Shown: positions 60,089-64,000 of the stretch, piece by piece
Position numbering within the stretch: the first letter of the stretch is position 1
How the letters are laid out: the number at the start of each line of letters is the position of its first letter
Assembly: GCF_004138485.1 (NCBI RefSeq)
Contig: NZ_RYEV01000011.1
Coordinates: 62,001 to 126,000 of the forward strand
Source: Peristeroidobacter soli
GTDB taxonomy: Bacteria > Pseudomonadota > Gammaproteobacteria > Steroidobacterales > Steroidobacteraceae
DNA: 64,000 nucleotides
Direction: 5' to 3'
Notes under the pieces: generated by a model
Database searches by the model: none
Seen by the model: only the letters and a program-made list of their open reading frames with translations
What the model was told of the DNA's origin: nothing
Made by a program: the position numbers and the translations under genes

Positions 60089-60924
60089 GCAACGTTGAAC
60101 GCCCGGCGTTGAACCACTACGAGCGCGGCGAGACTGCCTATAACGCGTGCCAGTCCGATCAGCGCTTCGGTTACTACCTTTACGTGCCGACGCACTTCTC
60201 GTTCGAGACCGCGACGAGTTACTCGCTGGTGGTGATGGTTCACGGCACGGAACGCATGCCGCAGGCTTATGTCAGCAAGTTCGCTGCGTTCGCCGAGGAG
60301 CATCGCTGCATCGTGCTGGCGCCGTTGTTTCCTGTGGGCATCATCGAGCCGCGCGAGCTCAACAACTACAAGTTCATCAAGTTCCACGATATTCGCTACG
60401 ACTTGCTGCTGCTGTCCATGGTCGAGGAGGTCGAAGCGCGCTATGGCATCGATGCCGAGCGCTTCCTGCTGCACGGATTTTCCGGCGGCGGGCATTTCGC
60501 GCATCGTTTCTTTTATCTGCATCCGCGACGGCTGCTGGGGGTTTCCATCGGCGCGCCTGGGATGGTGACGCTGCTCGATGAGGGCCAGGACTGGCACTGC
60601 GGCGTGCGGGACTTCGAGCAGCAGTTCGGAGTGCGGCTGGACTATCCGTCGATGCGCGAGGTTGCCGTGCAGACCGTCATCGGCGCCGAGGATACCGAAA
60701 CTTGGGAGATCACGATCGAGCCTGGCAGTCGGCTGTGGATGGAAGGCGTCAATGATGCCGGCCGCACCCGGCTCGACCGCATTGCCTCGCTGCGCGCCAG
60801 TCTGGAGCGCGCTGGAATCAGCGTGCGTCACGATGTCGTGCCCGGAGTTGCACATCGCGGCTACTACGTTCTCGAACCGGTTAAAGAGTTCTTCGCTGCC
60901 ATGCTGGCGCGGGGCGCGAGATGA
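60085..60924 (+). CDS. Cytoplasmic alpha/beta hydrolase (esterase/PHB-depolymerase-like)
   Basis: A 279-residue protein without signal. Motifs are VVMVHGTERMP (oxyanion region), LLHGFSGGGHFAHRF with nucleophile Ser133, VIGAEDTETWE as acid region and VPGVAHRGYY with the His. The GFSGGG context and the long loop after the HG motif resemble LpqC/PHB-depolymerase-type esterases. It starts in the stop of the MFS gene (ATGA) and its stop overlaps the Nramp-like gene (ATGA), so transport and hydrolysis are translated together. It probably hydrolyses the substrate carried by one of the two transporters. Confidence 0.85.
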   Translation: MSNVERPALNHYERGETAYNACQSDQRFGYYLYVPTHFSFETATSYSLVVMVHGTERMPQAYVSKFAAFAEEHRCIVLAPLFPVGIIEPRELNNYKFIKFHDIRYDLLLLSMVEEVEARYGIDAERFLLHGFSGGGHFAHRFFYLHPRRLLGVSIGAPGMVTLLDEGQDWHCGVRDFEQQFGVRLDYPSMREVAVQTVIGAEDTETWEITIEPGSRLWMEGVNDAGRTRLDRIASLRASLERAGISVRHDVVPGVAHRGYYVLEPVKEFFAAMLARGAR

Positions 60925-62255
60925 CCATGTTAGATGCAGGCGGCGTGCGCGAGCCGCCCAGAACGCTGGGCGGTCTGTTGCGAAACATCGGTCCCGGCGT
61001 CGTCGTGGCGGGATCGGTAGTAGGCGCGGGAGAGTTGCTGGTGGCGCCGCGCGTCGGCGCTGAACTCGGCTTCGAGCTGCTATGGGCGGTGGTCTTCGCC
61101 TGCTTCGCCAAATTTTTCATCCAGCTCGAGCTCGGGCGCCAGTGCATCCTGCACAACCGTACCACCATTCAACTCTTGGATCTGATGCCGGGCTGGCGTC
61201 TGCGCGGCACGTCCTGGCTCGTTTGGTTGTGCATCGTCGGTTACTTTTCGGTGACGCTGACTCTGATCGGCATTCTCGGCTCCATCGCGGGGTTGATGGT
61301 TGTGGTCGTACCTGCGGTTTCCGAGTACGTGTGGGCTGTCGCCGCTTTCCTGCTCATGGTGCTGCTGTTGTGGCGGGGCCTGTACAGGGATCTCGAAACG
61401 ATGGTCATGGTGATGGTGGCTGTGTTCAGCCTGATCGTCGTCGGTTGTTTGTTGATGCTCTCTGGCACGCAGTACGCCATCAGTGCGGCAGAGCTGGCTT
61501 CAGGGTTTCGCTTCGCCATGCCGGAGAGCGGCGCCTTCGTGGCGTTGGCGCTGATGGGTGCGGTCGGCACCACCGCGGTGGAACTGTTCATGTATCCGTA
61601 CTGGATCAAGGAAAAAGGCTATCCGCAGTTCGTTGGACCGCGCGAAGACACTCCCGAGTGGCGCGATCGTTATCGCGGCTGGATGCGAGTGCTGACTACC
61701 GATGCGTTGGTGTGTACAGGGGTGGCGTTGGCGGTGACGTGCGCTTACTACCTTCTCGGCGCGTCGGTGCTGGCGCGTCTGAAGGTTCTTCCTGAAGGCA
61801 TGCGAGTGGTGGAGCAGGTCTCGATGATTTTCACCGAGACGTTCGGCGGCTGGGCCTATGCGTTGTTCATGTTCGGCGCGTTCTGCACGCTGTTCTCCTC
61901 GCTGCTGGTGTGTGCCGCGTCGGCCGGGCGAATCACCGTGGACTTTCTGCACCAGGTCGGAGTGCTGGATCAGCGTGCGGACGACGCCAAGCTGTCGCGT
62001 TACCTGCAGGTCGGCTTCCCGCTGCTATGGCTGCTGTTCATCCTGGTCGATCTGCGCACGCTGGACTTCATTCTGAAGGGTGCCAACGCCAACAACTTTT
62101 TCCTGATCCCGCTGGCGTACGGGGTACTGCACATGGCGATGAGCACCGCGAAGCGCGAGCGTATGCCTGTACTGGTGGAGCTGGCACTGCTGATTACCAT
62201 CTGGGCGGTACTGAATTTCACGGCGACCAATCTGTTCAATATGCTCGTGGCCTGA
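60921..62255 (+). CDS. Divergent Nramp-family transporter
   Basis: A 444-residue inner-membrane protein with eleven to twelve TMs. The N-terminus (NIGPGVVVAGSVVGAGELLVAP, then LGFELLWAVVFACFAKFFIQLELG) aligns with TM1-TM2 of Nramp/MntH. However, the metal-binding Asp-Pro-Gly-Asn of TM1 is replaced by a VGAGE stretch. TM6 reads VGTTAVELFMYPYWIKEKGY where classical members have Met-Pro-His. Such relatives occur in many Gram-negatives; their substrate may not be Mn2+/Fe2+. Located after a hydrolase (4-base overlap), it may carry an organic or metal-chelate substrate. Confidence 0.85.
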   Translation: MTMLDAGGVREPPRTLGGLLRNIGPGVVVAGSVVGAGELLVAPRVGAELGFELLWAVVFACFAKFFIQLELGRQCILHNRTTIQLLDLMPGWRLRGTSWLVWLCIVGYFSVTLTLIGILGSIAGLMVVVVPAVSEYVWAVAAFLLMVLLLWRGLYRDLETMVMVMVAVFSLIVVGCLLMLSGTQYAISAAELASGFRFAMPESGAFVALALMGAVGTTAVELFMYPYWIKEKGYPQFVGPREDTPEWRDRYRGWMRVLTTDALVCTGVALAVTCAYYLLGASVLARLKVLPEGMRVVEQVSMIFTETFGGWAYALFMFGAFCTLFSSLLVCAASAGRITVDFLHQVGVLDQRADDAKLSRYLQVGFPLLWLLFILVDLRTLDFILKGANANNFFLIPLAYGVLHMAMSTAKRERMPVLVELALLITIWAVLNFTATNLFNMLVA

Positions 62256-62275
62256 AGCTCGCGGCTGGAGAGAGG

Positions 62276-64000
62276 ATGAGACGCGTCAATGTATGGCAGG
62301 CAGCGTGCTTGGCAGCCATGCTCATGGCGAGCGCCCAAGCTGCGCAGCCATGGTCCGTGGAAGCTGCGCACGGCCCGACCATGAACTTCGACATCACGCT
62401 CGATGAAGCCACGTGGATGTCGCTCGACGTCTCGCCCGACGGTGCGACGTTGGTATTCGATTTGCTTGGCGATCTGTACACGCTGCCCATCGCCGGTGGC
62501 GAAGCAAAGCGCATCACTCGCGGCCCCGCGTTCGACATGCAGCCGCGTTTCTCGCCCGATGGCCGGCGCATCGTTTTCATCTCCGATCGCGATGGCGGCA
62601 ACCAGGTCTGGACGATCCAAGTCGATGGCCAGAATCCGCGCGCGGTGACGAACGACGCCAGTGCGACCTTTGCTTCGCCCGAATGGATGCCGGATGGCAA
62701 GAGAATCGTCGCGAGTCGTCACGGCGATTGGCAGGCCAACACTGCTTTCGATCTGTATTTGCTCGGGCTCGACGGCGCCGCGACCAAACTCGTCGATAAG
62801 GAGAAGGACGCACTCGGTGCGGCTGTATCGCCCGATGGTCGCTGGATCTATTTCAATCGCACCCGTGGCGAGGGTGGTGCAAGCATTGAGCGGTTGAGCC
62901 CTGGCGGTGGGGTGAGTGAGCCATTGGCTCAGGGCTATGGTGGGGCGGTGCGGCCCGCGCTGAGTCCCGACGGCCGCTGGCTCGCGTTTGCTCGTCGCTT
63001 CGATACGGAGCCTCGGCAGCGCATGGTCTTGCGCGACCTGGCGACCGGCGCGGAGAGAGAGCTCGACGTCGCGCTCGATTGGGATCAGCAAGGCAATCCG
63101 TTGCGCGATGTGGATATGCTGCCGGGATATACATTCACGCCGGACAGCTCGGCCATTCTCTATGCGGCGCGCGGCAAGATACGGCGCTACGATCTCAAGC
63201 GCGCCGCGTCGACGGTGATACCGTTCAGCGCGCGCTTCGAGCAGCAGATCCAGCAGAGACTTGCGGTGAAGTCTCGGATCGATGATGGACCGGTGCGGCT
63301 CAAGTTGCTGCGTTGGACGCACGAGAGCCCGGATCGTAAAGCCTTGTATTTCAGCGCCGCCGGCAGGAACTATCGCTACGACGTTGCAACGGCCGTGGCT
63401 CGACCCATCGGCGACGGCCCGGGCCTGGAATACTCGCCGGCGGTTTCACCGGATGGCCGCTGGCTTGCTTACGTCGCGTGGTCGGATCGAGAAGGCGCGC
63501 ACATCTATAAGACTTCGACAGTCGATGACCGGCCGATCCGCCTCACACAACAGGCGGGCCACTACGAGCATCTCGCCTGGTCGCCCGACGGCAGCAAGCT
63601 GGTGTTCCTGCAGAGTTCGGGCGGCGAGTTGCGCGGCGAAGCCAATCTCGAAGAAAACATGCTCAAGAGCGTGCGCTGGCTGGCGACGAGCTCCAGCGGT
63701 CCGACGCATTTTGTCGTAGCAGTTCGCTCGCGCGGCGATCGGCGCCAGGAGATGCGACCGAGCTTCGACGGGCGCGGCGAGCGCATCTACTTCTCCGAAA
63801 CCCCGGTGAAGCGTCAACCCACGACGTTGTTCTCGATTCGCCTGGATGGCTCCGAGCGACGTGCGCTGATGCGATTCGATTTTGCCGACGATCTGATGCC
63901 CTCGCCGGATGGCAAGTGGGTGGCGTTCACCGAACAGTTCGAGGTCTATCTCAAACCGCTGTCCGATGCCGCTGCCGCGCCAGCGGTCAAGTTGAGCGAA
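62276..64000 (+). CDS. Secreted TolB-like propeller protein, probable propeller-amidohydrolase (3' end outside window)
   Basis: The frame opens at ATG 62276 (preceded by GGAGAGAGG) and is still open at the last base, giving at least 575 residues. A signal (to about residue 22, ASAQAAQ) is followed by PD40/WD40-like repeats: DEATWMSLDVSPDG, SPDGRRIVFISDRDGGNQVW, SPDGRWIYFNRT, SPDGRWLAFARR, SPDGRWLAYVAWS, SPDGSKLVFLQ and SPDGKWVAFTE. The order and wording follow the 1062-residue propeller-amidohydrolase at 38641 (STDEGTWMSV against LDEATWMSL; LLGDLYTLP against MLGDIYRLD), so an amidohydrolase domain is expected beyond the window. It is the last visible gene of the GntR-TonB receptor operon. Confidence 0.9.
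   Translation, partial: MRRVNVWQAACLAAMLMASAQAAQPWSVEAAHGPTMNFDITLDEATWMSLDVSPDGATLVFDLLGDLYTLPIAGGEAKRITRGPAFDMQPRFSPDGRRIVFISDRDGGNQVWTIQVDGQNPRAVTNDASATFASPEWMPDGKRIVASRHGDWQANTAFDLYLLGLDGAATKLVDKEKDALGAAVSPDGRWIYFNRTRGEGGASIERLSPGGGVSEPLAQGYGGAVRPALSPDGRWLAFARRFDTEPRQRMVLRDLATGAERELDVALDWDQQGNPLRDVDMLPGYTFTPDSSAILYAARGKIRRYDLKRAASTVIPFSARFEQQIQQRLAVKSRIDDGPVRLKLLRWTHESPDRKALYFSAAGRNYRYDVATAVARPIGDGPGLEYSPAVSPDGRWLAYVAWSDREGAHIYKTSTVDDRPIRLTQQAGHYEHLAWSPDGSKLVFLQSSGGELRGEANLEENMLKSVRWLATSSSGPTHFVVAVRSRGDRRQEMRPSFDGRGERIYFSETPVKRQPTTLFSIRLDGSERRALMRFDFADDLMPSPDGKWVAFTEQFEVYLKPLSDAAAAPAVKLSE

Noticed and set aside
1-64000. CRISPR arrays, tRNA or rRNA genes
   Set aside because: I saw no regularly spaced repeats and no tRNA or rRNA sequence by eye; a covariance-model search would be needed to exclude short RNAs.

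Overview
The window is GC-rich DNA from a heterotrophic Gram-negative bacterium. Four TonB-dependent outer-membrane receptors, a FecI/FecR signalling pair, lipoprotein and Sec/Tat signal peptides and many periplasmic hydrolases point to a proteobacterium that scavenges complex organic compounds. The FFLEELY-type protein and the overall gene style suggest a gammaproteobacterium, perhaps near Steroidobacteraceae/Nevskiales, but this is inference because no rRNA or tRNA gene was seen.

Layout. 0-7.2 kb: an S41 peptidase-like protein, an unknown secreted protein, and a minus-strand unit of small membrane protein, TonB receptor and alpha/beta hydrolase. 7.6-10.5 kb: a response regulator, a sensor kinase and an alpha/beta hydrolase with overlapping ends; the hydrolase has an in-frame amber codon just before its catalytic histidine. 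10.6-24.6 kb: a catabolic block with an IclR regulator, cytochrome-quinoprotein dehydrogenase, GntR regulator and sulfatase (nearly all coupled by 4-base overlaps), then a beta-lactamase-fold protein, a small secreted protein, a hydrolase, a TonB receptor, a DUF1254 protein, a PhyH-type oxygenase and a proline-iminopeptidase-like hydrolase. 24.5-31 kb: an accessory stretch with several decayed genes (a frameshifted transposase, a truncated cytochrome, an N-terminally truncated phosphoribosyltransferase) among small intact genes.

31-51.9 kb is the most interesting part. A FecI-type sigma factor and FecR anti-sigma factor diverge from an STN-domain TonB receptor. The receptor is followed by two serine beta-lactamase-fold hydrolases, a propeller-amidohydrolase and the scar of a third beta-lactamase paralogue broken by an insertion sequence. 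A second unit then runs from a HpcH/HpaI aldolase through a C45 acyltransferase-type hydrolase, a complete Opp/Dpp-type ABC importer and a nitrilase-family amidase to a PepSY-TM membrane protein. Together they look like a signal-controlled route for taking up and dismantling an amide-rich compound, for example a non-ribosomal peptide, a peptidic siderophore or a beta-lactam-like molecule. The substrate is not known from the sequence.

52-64 kb is a second uptake and hydrolysis unit: a GntR regulator with two apparent winged helices, a TonB receptor, an FG-GAP/ASPIC-UnbV protein, a CocE-type hydrolase, an MFS symporter, an alpha/beta hydrolase, a divergent Nramp-like transporter and a second propeller protein. 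The last is a paralogue of the one at 38.6 kb and runs off the window end.
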